DNA of 64,000 nt, from NCBI GenBank assembly GCA_039720395.1, contig JBBPBK010000144.1, positions 62,001 to 126,000 on the forward strand, written 5' to 3'. The notes under the pieces were generated by a model. It was given only the letters and a program-made list of their open reading frames with translations. It was not told the DNA's origin and did no database searches. The position numbers and the translations under genes are program-made. This document shows, in pieces, positions 24,557-35,159 of the stretch. Within the stretch, counting starts at the first letter, position 1; the number at the start of each line of letters is the position of its first letter. This DNA comes from Liquidambar formosana (taxonomy: Eukaryota; Streptophyta; Magnoliopsida; Saxifragales; Altingiaceae).

Positions 24557-25486
24557 ATGAGATGTTGTCTCTTTTGGATACTATTCAGAATGTGTTGATT
24601 TCCCCTTCTAGTTGTGATAGAAGGTTGTAGAAGTGTCATTCTTCTCTTTCTTTCTCTAAATCTTTTTTTGACTCTTTGAGAAAGGATGACTCGATACCGA
24701 TTTTCAATCCTACTAGAATGATCTGGAAAGCTATTGTTCCTTTGAAAGTCAAGATTTTGGCTTGGTCAACAGCCTATAAGAGGACCAATACCAATGATTG
24801 GGTTCAAAGGAAGAGGCCTTCTGTGTGTCTTTCCCCTCAATGGTGTGTTCTTTGTAAGAAGGAGGGAGAATCTGTGGATCATTTATTTCTTCACTGTGAC
24901 ATTTCGATTGCTCTTTGGCAACGCCTTTTTAATCTTGCCAATTTGAGCTGGGTTAGACCTCAGCATAGTTACAGTTTGTTGGAGGTGGAGTTTAGAGGTT
25001 TTAGTCGATCCAAGAGGGCAAAGGTCCTGTGGAACAGTGTCGTGTTGGCTATATTTTGGGCTATTTGGATTGAACGTAACTCTAGAATTTTCAGGGACTT
25101 AGTTGAGGAGATGGATGGTGTTTGGGATAGGGTGTGCTTCCTTGCGTCCTTATGGGCTTTGGTGGATAAATCTTTTGAGGGTATTCCTTTGTTTTTTATT
25201 ATAAGGAATTGGAGGGAGATTTGTGCTTCGAAGCCTATGAAGAGAAGAGATGTTGGCAGCCACTTTTACCCTCCTTGAGGGGTTCTGTTCTCTTCTGTGG
25301 TTTTTGTTAAGTCTTGGTTTTTTGGGCGGAGTCTTCTCTATTTGCTTGCTTTTGGCTTGCTGTTTTGTTTGAGTGACTTTGTGCTATTTTCTTGTGCTGT
25401 TTTTTTGGCTTCTTTATTGGACTTCTTGTCCAATTTGTATTCTTCCTTGTGATTAATACAATTTGTTTCTTATAAAAAAAAAAAAA
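24557..25486 (+). mobile_element. 5'-truncated L1-type LINE 3' end
   Basis: An open frame at 24676-25278, also open a little upstream, is followed by an untranslated tail ending in 13 A at 25474-25486. The protein is the C-terminal end of a LINE polymerase. I see no target duplication: the left junction is with truncated C sequence and the right flank TACTAATTG is not repeated, so later rearrangement is likely. Confidence 0.82.
24676..25278 (+). pseudogene. LINE reverse-transcriptase C-terminus (zinc-binding RVT domain)
   Basis: The 200-residue frame shows the order typical of the zf-RVT domain at the end of plant L1 polymerases: IWKAIVPLKVKILAW, then NTNDWVQRKRP, then WCVLCKKEGESVDHLFLHC (the Cys/His cluster C-x2-C ... 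H-x4-HC), ALWQRLF, and further on FWAIWIERNSRIF. The catalytic RT and endonuclease parts are absent, so it is a truncated copy. The first Met at 24676 is not a true start; the frame continues upstream in LINE style (SFSLSKSFFDSL). Confidence 0.85.
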
Positions 25487-26990
25487 TACTAATTGTGGAT
25501 CCATCCACATTCAACCTGATTTGTAGTAGTATGTGTGATTTTACATTTCTCTAGTCACTTGTTATGGTAGGGATCTTTGGCTTGGGCCATTAATTCCAGG
25601 ACCCAACTCTCAACATACTATATACTTGCACTATGAATTTACTCCCATGAGTAGTTTAGATGGGACTAGATAGTGTTTATTAGTGTGGGAGTGCTTCATG
25701 ACTATAAAGATGCTGAATTAATTGTATTAATTTCCCTTACTTTTTTTTTCCCTCATTTTTTTGTCCTTTCTTTTGTATCGATTCAGGATCTTTACTACGT
25801 TATTTATTTCAAACAAGTAATCTATTGCAGATGAGGTTATCAGACAGATAGGTAGAGGACGAGTAAAGGAGTTATTTAATACTCATGTCTTGTACAATAT
25901 GTAGCAGTAGCCCTAGTTTGTATTATCTCATAATAGTTATTCAAATTAAATCCTTCATTCCTATTTTTTGGCATTTTAAGCCCCCTATTGCATTATCACC
26001 AAGGGAAATATGAAAGGAAAGTCTTTTGCTCTGTTCTCTGAATGTTTGAATTATTCATTTATTGCAAAATTGATTTCTTTATTTTAGATTTTGTGTCAAT
26101 CTTGGTACCATCTCATAATTCATTCGTTTGAATTATCCTTGGTTACTAAGGTGGACTTGATTCATTTCTTGGAATGATTTTATTTAGTTGGAATTCAGAC
26201 TTATGCATTTGTTGGAATTTAAACTTATCTTATGTTGTGGAGTCTTTGCCTTAGTCTGGTTTGTGGAGTTTTTGGTTGATGATGGTTGATTATAAATTGA
26301 AAGAGACACAGCTATTTGAATTGATGACTTGTGTGGATGAATTGGGAATATTATAAATACGTTTTCCACAAGTTTCTGATTAGTCGATAACTTGGTAGGT
26401 CTTATTTACAGATGGGATCATATCGGATTTTCTAAAAATTGTTTTTAGAATATAATTATAATTATATACCATAACATATTTTCTAATGTAACCAATAATT
26501 AATTGTGTAGTCACAATAACAGTAAGGCAAGTGGTACACATGGTGTAGGGAGCACAATTGCTTGGCCTATCAAATTCATTAGGCTATTGAAGTGGAGGTA
26601 GTACTTCTAAGTTTTTTGTTAGTATAGCATAATAAATGTTGGCTCACATTTGAAGTCACACCTTTGTTTGCAATGTTTTACAGGAGTTGATGGTTGACGA
26701 CTTATCAGTTTTTTGCGCATTGGATGCATGCTCCTACCTTGTCTTCTTCTTTTTTTGGGTTTTCATAAGAAAAGTTGCATGTAATGATAAGTAGGATGAT
26801 GTTAATGACATATAATGACATTTTAGATCCTTTATTTAATAAATTTGATTGGTTAGGTGTTTGAAGTTTGGGATCAGATCAATTGTGGTTTTACATTGTT
26901 GATAGTGGTGTGTTTGGTTATCATTTTATATGAACAGGGAATAGGTACAAGCAACCATAAATGAAAGCACAAACTAAAAAAAACAAAAAA
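25487..26990. other. AT-rich stretch without a supported gene
   Basis: No long open frame, no LTR and no clear repeat. The only coding-like hint is a short frame at 25831-25905, preceded by a TTGCAG acceptor and encoding DEVIRQIGRGRVKELF before a TAG. It could be a captured last exon, but this is weak. Confidence 0.4.
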
Positions 26991-27439
26991 CAAAAAAAAA
27001 GAAGGGAAAAGACAACGTTTACAAATTGTTGTTATAAAATTGTTGGAAATCAAAGACAACATTTTGGAAATGTTGTTGATATGTCTAGGTAAGAGAACAT
27101 TTTTGAAATGTTGTTAATGTGTCCATCTAAGACAACATTTTGGAAATGTTGTTGATCTGTCTAATCTAACTATCTAAGACAACATTTTTGAAATGTTAAT
27201 GTATTGGATCTACGACAACGTTTCTTGAAATGTTGTCAATACGTCTAACCCAACATTTGTTGAACATAGTAAGATGACAGTAACAACGTTTTATTTTTCT
27301 TTTCAACAACAATTGATGAATGTTGTAAAATGTCCCACATCAACCACAACAGGGGCTAACACAACATATTTGCAAATGTTGTGGAAAGTCTTTAACAACG
27401 TTTTTTTCAATGTTGTAAAAGGCCATTTTTGGTGTAGTA
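26990..27439 (-). mobile_element. Probable CACTA-type DNA transposon end with subterminal repeats
   Basis: About ten near-palindromic words of the type ACAACATTT-TGG-AAATGTTGT occur at 27030-27420. The block ends at 27424-27439 with, on the minus strand, TACTACACCAAAAATGG. CACTA elements begin CACTACA or CACTACACC-like ends and carry dense subterminal repeats, so this looks like one terminus with the first C mutated to T. The opposite end and a transposase were not found, and the 3-bp target duplication cannot be tested. Confidence 0.5.
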
Positions 27440-28405
27440 AACCTTATGGGAGACAACCTTCTAAATGATAAATCTTATTTAGGATTTTTGATAATCTTAT
27501 TTGAGATTACACACGCAATCAAACTCTCTCTAAATTTATTTTTTAAGCACTAATTATGCATTAACTACGTGATTTTTTGGATAGTATATTGTATATTGGT
27601 TGTAGGGGCTATGGTTTTTTTAAGGCTACTTGAAAGTCTTTCTTTGTTTCGTTCGGAGTTTCTTATTAGACGTACTATTTCACATTGTAATTTTTTCTAT
27701 TGAATGCAATTCAATTTGTTATAATAATTTTTTTTTAAAAGTGAAATATATATGTAAAGGCAAGACATACACATGCAGTTTTTGAAATATTATGATTAAA
27801 ATTTTGAAATTATTACTTTCTAGAATTTTGGAGTTAAATGTAATATAAATTTGCTTTTGTACATTATATAAAGTCCAAGTTTAGTTTATCAATAGTTCTT
27901 ACATGCAACCGCTGAGAAAAAAATCCTAGATCCACCTTTGAAAATAGAAATTCATCTATAATCCGTCCATGATTTTTATATATACAATCATGTAGTGAGA
28001 TTGAACACATTAGACCATCTTTCTTTACTGTAATTGAACAATGAACAAACCTTTCATCTTTCAAAACTAGAATGTTGAAAAGAAATCGTTTTTCTTTTTG
28101 GCCATAGCTCAATGTTATAAAATTTTTTTAACAATAGTCAAGTAAACAAATTCATTAATCTTATAACCCCTTTTGACACAAAACTGACAAAATTATCATC
28201 TCCTCACAAAAAAATCATTTGTCTTATCTCCGTTCCCATTCGGTGTTCCCATCTTTGTCAATTAATAGATCCATCTTTTTGTGTCTTGGCTACAACCACT
28301 CGACTCAACGAGTCGACCCAATTCTCACAACCTCCAACCTTCGTTTCTACTCCCAAACCTTTTATGAGAACCACAGTCCACTATTGCAATCTCTCCGAGC
28401 CACCC

Positions 28406-28436
<31 letters not shown>

Positions 28437-28867
28437 AAAACAAAAACAAAACAACTCATTTTTATGTAGAGAAAAGTAACAAGTTATTACAACCTCTCCG
28501 TACTCAAGAAAAAAAAAATCTCATTTTCGTGTGGAACACAAGAACATGTAGCTAGATAATAGTATATGACAAAACAATAACATATTACTATTTTGAGAGC
28601 GAAATAGTAACGCAATTTTTTTTTTCATAATTACCTAATCACATTGGGTATTGTTTTGAAGATCACAATGAGTAGATTTCAAAAATACAAATTTGATCAA
28701 AAACGGATTTGTATCTTCTGAGTTATAGGCTTTTAAAATTAGAAAATTTAAAAAGAAGTTAGTTACATAAGGTGCCCTTAATAACAAAAAAGGGAGTGCC
28801 CCTACAAACAAATAAGGGTAAATTAGGATTTTTCCAAAAAAAAAAAAAAAAAAAAAAGGATGGGGTT
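27440..28867. other. AT-rich stretch with long A tracts, no supported gene
   Basis: A-runs lie at 28407-28433 and 28838-28858. The segment 27640-27730 (ending TTGAATGCAATTCAATTTG plus a T-run) resembles a LINE or transcript tail but carries no coding. A short frame at 28286-28410 ending in the A-run has no recognisable family. The DNA just left of 28868 is the outside flank of element B. Confidence 0.4.
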
Positions 28868-29784
28868 TGTGAACCCCGGAAATTGGGCCCACAAGGGATT
28901 GAAAGAAAATGGATTTGAAAAAGAAAAAGGAAAGGAGTCGCCACCTTATTTTTTAAAGGAAACAAGGAAAACCCTAAAAATCAGGTTGTTTTAGGAAAAC
29001 AATTTGAATGACTCCATAAAAAGGAAAGGCAAAAACCAATCTTTTGAAAACCAAAGAAATCGGGGATTCGGAGGCTAAGTTATGACATGGGAAGGTTCTA
29101 GGCAAAGCCTATAGGCACCCATGTCACCCTTTCGGTCTCTCAGTTCATTTGGGCTAAATTAAAGTCTTTTCCATACAAAAATCAGCAAGTATATCATCAC
29201 AAGAATTGCATGCATATCATATATTTCATTCATCCATCCATGCATAATAAGCAAACAAAAACAGAAAATAAAGAAGAACAAAACAAAACAAAAAAGAAGC
29301 CTAGGATGCTTGGATCCTAGAACGGACTTGAGCCTCACGAAGAGCGCCTACGTACCATGCAACGAAATACATGGATCAAAGTCCACGTAGTTCGATTAGA
29401 ACTAAGGTTAAGACTTAATACAAACCTATGGTTAAAACCCTAGGTTTCCTTATTTGATCAAAAGAGTTGAATTTGATAGAGAGTTTGATTTTTAGAAAGA
29501 ACTCCACAAAATGGAAACTTTAATAAAAACCAGAATTTTATTTATGAAGGAAACCTTTGATTAAACCATAGACTTGTATTAAAAATTAACCCTAAATAGG
29601 GAGAAGAGAAGGGATAAGGAAGAAAGGTGAATTGGGGCACCTTCACACCCACTTACCTGAGCGCAATTGCTCCAAACATTAGCCATTTCAGACATAAGCA
29701 GCCCTATTTGCCATAGTACAAATACCACACCTATTTGCACCCTTACAAGTGCTCAAAACCATGCATAAACACTAACATGCAAAT

Positions 29785-32700
29785 TGTGAACCCCAAAAAT
29801 TGTTAAGGCCCACAGGAGGGTTTAAAAGTCGCCAATCTGTGGACCCAGGAAAAGAGGGCCCACGAATGGGTTTGGAAAAAGAAAGGAGTCGCCACCTTAT
29901 TTTTTAAAGGAAACAAGGAAAACCCTAAAAACAGTTTTGTTTTAGGAAAACAAAAGATTGACTCCATATTTAAAAATGGAAAGGCAAATGATCTTTTGGA
30001 AACCAGAGAATTCGGGGATTCGGAGGCTAAGTTACGATATGGGAAGGTTCTAGGCAAAGCCTATAGGCACCCATATCGCCCTAAACGGTCTCTTAATTTA
30101 ATTGGGCTAAATCAAAGTCTTAATCACACATAAATCTACAGTTATCATCACAAGACAGCATGCATATCATTCATTCATTCATCCATATAATCATGTAAAT
30201 CAAAGAAAAAAAAACAGAAAAAAGAAGGAGGGGGAGAAAACCTAGGATACTTAGTATCCTAGGGCGGACTTGAACATCACGAAGAGCGCCTACGTACCAT
30301 GTATGGAAATACATGGATCAAAGTCCACGTAGTTCGAAAGGGAATAGGGTTATAACCTAATCAAGGCCTATGGTAAACCCTAAGTTTCCTTTCAAGTAAA
30401 ACATGGTAAGCTTCCAAAAATGAATGATTCTCAAAAGGTTTTTAGTAAAATATGGAATTTTGATAAAAGATGGAAACTTTGATTTAAAAGGTATTTTTTT
30501 ATTGAAAGGAAACTATAGAATCTACCATACCCCTCTATTAGGAAACAACCCTAGGGGGGGAAGAAAGGGAAAGTTTCAAAGGAAGGAAAGAAGGGTGAAT
30601 TGGGGCACCCTCACACCCTACTTACCTTAAGCGAAAGCAACCTGTCAAAGTAACCACCCTATTGCATAGGGTAATTACCTTATTTGCAATAGCCAAAATA
30701 ACCACCCCACATTGGTGGGGTAGTTGCACCTGTTGTACCTGTCAAAGCGCCTGCAATTTCCATGCAAAACATACCAAAAATACCAACCAAACAAGCTAGA
30801 TTCCAAATCAAGCCATTATCATGCCCAAACATGGGCTAACACATGCTCAAAATATCATATCAAGGACAAATAACAGATCTGGACAGAATTGAAATAAGGC
30901 TTAAAATCAACCACAAGTCATGCAACAACATGAATCATAAGCTAACTGAAACCCTAATTCAACCCTACATGCAATGACATGCAAAAAACCCTAAAATCAC
31001 CTATATGAATGCTAGAAATATCATAGTTATCAAATATGCAGCACATATATATCAACTATGAAGAAAACACAAAGAAAAACCCTAAGCTATCATGCTATAT
31101 GCAGCTAAACTCACACAAGGATGATAAAAACCCTAGAATCACAATTGTGCTAAAAAACACATTGAATAACTTTAAATCATGCAAAGCCCATCATAGACAT
31201 CATGCTAATCATGCATATTAATCAATAGAAGCATCCACACATGAGAAAAATACAAGCTTGCACATGAAATATAGCTATTCTAAACATAAACTCCATTTCA
31301 GCACTAAGGAAACCCTAGAATCCCAAACATGCAGCAAATCACATGGAACATCATCCTAGCATACTAAACAGCCCATAAATATTATCCTAATCATGCATAC
31401 ATTCCAATGGAAGCAACAAAACACAATAAAAACATAAGCTCTAATATGCCAAAGAGTTATTTCATGCAGAAAACCATTTTAAGCACCTAAGAAACCCTAA
31501 AGTCCCAAACATGCAGTAAATCACATGGAATAACATCCTAGCATACTAAACAGCCCATGAATATTACCCTAATCATGCATACTAACTAATAGAAGTAGCA
31601 AAACACAATAAACACAAGCTTCAATATGCAAAAGTGTTATTTCATGTACAAAACCAATTTCAGCACTAAGGGAACCCTAGAATCCCAAACATTCAGTAAA
31701 TCACATGGAATAACATCCTAGCATACTAAACAGCCCATGAATATGATCCTAAACATGCACACTAACTAATAGAAGTAGCAAAACACAATAAAAACACAAG
31801 CTTGAACATGGAATAATGCTATCTTATGCAAAAACCCTAGTTTGAATGAAAGAGAGAAAGGGGAAGAGGCTTACCTATGGTGGCTGCTGTAGAGAGTCCT
31901 CCTCCTCTTATGTGCTGCTGGAAACAACCTCCTTCAAGCCTTCAAGCAATGCTCCAGCCCTCCTTCAAGCCTTCTCTCACACTCTCTCACTCAAAGTTTA
32001 AGTTAAACTACCCTAAGGATGGCTGCCATAGCCTCCAAGTCTCACTCACACTTCAGAAATTGCCTCCAAAAAGTCCCCTATTGCTGAAGTATAAGGGGGT
32101 ATTTTTAAGGGTAATGGGGGGAAACCCTCAATGGTTGGGATTAAAACCCTAGGGATTGATCCAAGGGCTCTTAGAGGTTACCTTGGGGCTCAAGTAGGTC
32201 AAAAAGGGCTGAAATTAGGGTTAAATGGCGGCCAAAGGCGAGCAAATCCGAGAAAATAGGGTGGGAGCCGCGTCAAGGCTCAAAAAAGGAAAGTGGCTCG
32301 GGTGACCACCTGGGGCTGGGCGGCTAGCAGCCTGGGCCCAGGCGGCTAGCCGCCCAGGCCTGGGTGGTCACCCGAGGCCATGTCAGCTTCAGCCCATTTT
32401 TGACCCTTTCAGCTTCCAAATGTGTTTCAGGGCTCAAATGAACTCCGATTTTGACGAAACGAAAGCCAAAACGACCGTGTTTCGAAGGGGAATGTAATTT
32501 GAGTCACTTGAGGGCAAGAAACCCTAGCCATGGCTGCATGGTTGAGTCCTACAAAGGTGGTTAACCGCTATGCCTCACCATCGCTTAGCTTAGGTATGCA
32601 CATAGGGTCGCACCGAATGCTTTCCAATTCGAAATTCAACCTCCCTAAACACATTTGGGGATGAAATCAAGACCAATCAAGGTCAAATGAGTAGTCATAG

Positions 32701-33083
32701 AGTGAAAATCATGAGCCAATTCGAGCTAACCCGAAGTAGGTCTTTTAGCCAACCTGAGCCTTAATGAGCCATTCTAATCCCGAACCTTCAATTCATCGAA
32801 TTGAACCCACAAATACCTCAAATACAACCATATGAACTCCAATTGGCAACTTGGAGATCATTTCAAGGTCAAATGGAAAGTTTGTGATCAAAAAGACAAT
32901 TATGCCCCTCAAGTCACAAAAGTTCTAATTAACCCTCGAGATCAACTCCAAATCGAACCAAAATTCATACACACCATCCTTAGGACCCTAGAAACTCAAT
33001 GCAAAAGACTAGACTCAAAAAGGAAACAAAAAGACACATGCAATGACAAACCCTAGCTAAGGTGGCAAAAATGGGGTGTGACA
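29785..33083 (-). repeat. 3' LTR of element A
   Basis: 3,299 bp, minus sense TGTCACACCCC to GGGTTCACA. Palindrome at 32297-32376, U5 stem-loop at 30035-30078. Where the 5' LTR has a TATA box (49891-49903), this copy reads GGTATTTTTAAGGG (32099-32112), so the TATA box is lost. Confidence 0.93.
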
Positions 33084-33240
33084 GAAGCCCCTCATTGGTG
33101 AGCAAGTTTCACTTGCAAGCCAATGACCAAAAGAACAACCCATTTTTGCCCGGGGAATTGATTTAATCAAGAACCACTGGGGAAAAGAGGGTGAACATAT
33201 CATTGAATTCTTCGAATTCATCATACACAAGCACAAAGGT
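33084..33240 (-). other. Polypurine-tract region of element A
   Basis: Next to the 3' LTR the minus strand reads CCAATGAGGGGCTTC then TGTCACAC, the same as in C and B, so this is the likely plus-strand primer site. The remaining bases show no gene. Confidence 0.6.
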
Positions 33241-34380
33241 ACTCTTCATAAGTTCTACAGAACTCCTCTCATGCTGTATACCAGTTTCACTGGGGAACAA
33301 GATGAGGTATCCACAGGTTACATCGAACTTCGTTCGATGAAAGGTCTTCCAATTCTATGCCAGTGACAACTGGCGAATGGTATGAGGTAACATTATGCCA
33401 TCAAGGCCATCCCAAAATATGAGAAAGATACATCCTTCTCACATTCAAACCGTCAAGGTTATTACTCAATTATCAAGGTAATCACATCCCATACTGCACC
33501 AGTGACAACTGATGAACAATACGGGGTAACACTATAGCTTACATCGAACTTCGTTCGATGAAAGGTCTTCCCATACTATGCCAGTGACAACTGGCGAATA
33601 GTACGAGGTATCCATAACTTATATCGAACTTCGTTCGATGAAAGGTCTTCCCATACTGTACCAGTGACAACTGGTGAATAGTACAAGGTATCCATAGCTT
33701 ACATCGAACTTCGTTCGATGAAAGGTCTTCCCATACTGTACCAGTGACAACTGGTGAATAGTACAAGGTATCCATAGCTTACACCGAACTTCGTTCGATG
33801 AAAGGTCTTCCCATACTTTGCCAGTGACAACTGGCGAATAGTACGAGGTAACACCATGCCATCAAGGCTATCTCAAAATATGAGAAAGATACATCCTTCT
33901 CATATTCAAACCATCAAGGTTATCATTGAAATATAACACGAGAAAGATCACATCCTTCTCTTGCTCAAATCAATCAAGGTAAACACATACCACAGGAAGC
34001 CATCAAGGCTATCTCAAAACATGAGAAAGATACATCCTTCTCATATTCAAACCATCAAGGTTATCATTCAATTGTTAAGGTAGTCACATAGTACGAGGAA
34101 GGTCACAACCTTCAATCAGGGTAAACACATACCATTGGGAAAGATCGCATCTTTCAAGTCATCAAGGTAAGCATGTAATCATGAGAAAGATTGCATCCTT
34201 CTCATATCAAACTCTCAAGGTGAACACATAGCATGAGAAAGATCGCGTCCTTCTCATAATCAAACCATCAAGGTCAACATAAATCATGGGAAAGATTGCA
34301 TCTTTCAAGTCATCAAGGTAAGCATGTAATCATGAGAAAGATTTCATCTTTCTCTCACTAAGTCATCAAGACAAAGGTAA
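33240..34380. repeat. Tandem and dispersed hairpin repeats in the A 3' region
   Basis: About five units of 78-83 bp carry ATCGAAC-TTC-GTTCGAT (33322, 33542, 33621, 33702, 33782) and GCCAGT-GACA-ACTGGC or ACCAGT-GACA-ACTGGT. From 33390 to 34380 come shorter repeats with GCC-ATCAA-GGC / AACC-ATCAA-GGTT and GAGAAAGAT / ATCCTTCTC. The units are homologous to the C array in the same position of the element. Confidence 0.88.
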
Positions 34381-34784
34381 GCTTCTACTCACCAACCAAG
34401 TCATCTCACATGGAGGCTATTCATGCCTCAACTCAAACACCAACTCATATAGGAGACACAATTATCTCATGAAAGCAATCACTCACATGCAAATAGGGAA
34501 GGTATCTTTATCCCAAATGACAACAAATCATAGTGACATAGGAGGGAATTCATCCCTAATGATCAAAAATCATATGCATAGAGAGGGTTGTTCAACCCTA
34601 CTAGCATGCCATGCCCACACAAGGGCCACCAATGCAATCTCTTTCAAATCATTTCATGTCAAACAATGTCAAGATATTCATTCATTTTTCAACTCAAAAC
34701 ATGCTTGAGATTTCATCTCAAAGAAGGTTCAAAAGCGCGAATAGGCGAGCAAAGGCCAAACGAGCGCAACGGAGCGAGCAAGGG
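34381..34784. other. A 3' region between the hairpin array and the first antisense promoter
   Basis: About 400 bp without a supported gene; CAA/CAT-rich in plus sense, and short frames here have no family resemblance. Confidence 0.4.
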
Positions 34785-34862
34785 GGGGTGACCACCTGGC
34801 TGCTGGTGGCTTGCCGCCCAAGCCCAGGCGGCTTGCCGCCCCATGCTGGGCGGTTACCCGAG
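34785..34862 (+). promoter_or_regulatory. GC-rich palindrome upstream of the first antisense gene
   Basis: Begins GGGTGACCACC and ends GGCGGTTACCCGAG with GGCGGCTTGCCGCC inside. It lies about 300 bp before the proposed ATG at 35160. No convincing TATA box follows; the closest word is GTTTTTAAAC at 34886-34895. Confidence 0.55.
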
Positions 34863-35159
34863 GCTGGTGCTGCCCAGTTTGAGGGTTTTTAAACCCTTGA
34901 CTCCCCATTTGTGCATTCAAGCCTCCAAGCTCGAAAATAGAGAGCTTCTCTCTCTAGAACTCACTCCATCCTTCTCCAAATTCTCACATACATATTCTCA
35001 TTCAAAGTTTCACTTTCAATTCAAGTTATGTGCATGAAATAGCATCAAGAACAAGTCATTCAACAACAAAAACAAGCATCAATCATCAAGTTGCAAGATC
35101 AAATTCATCATCTTTCTTATCAAACCCATTTTTCTCACATACAAGCTCAACCACCAACA

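Noticed and set aside
24557..25486. Intact LINE insertion with target duplication
   Set aside because: Only the 3' end is present and the flanks do not share a repeat; the left side is truncated C sequence.
28286..28555. Short plus-strand ORF ahead of an A-run, possibly a host gene start
   Set aside because: The frame runs into poly-lysine encoded by the A tract, and no domain or splice structure supports it.
31877..32152. Small plus-strand ORF in the A LTR (again at 49670)
   Set aside because: It lies in the LTR leader on the antisense strand, and the reading differs at its end between the two LTRs; no family resemblance.
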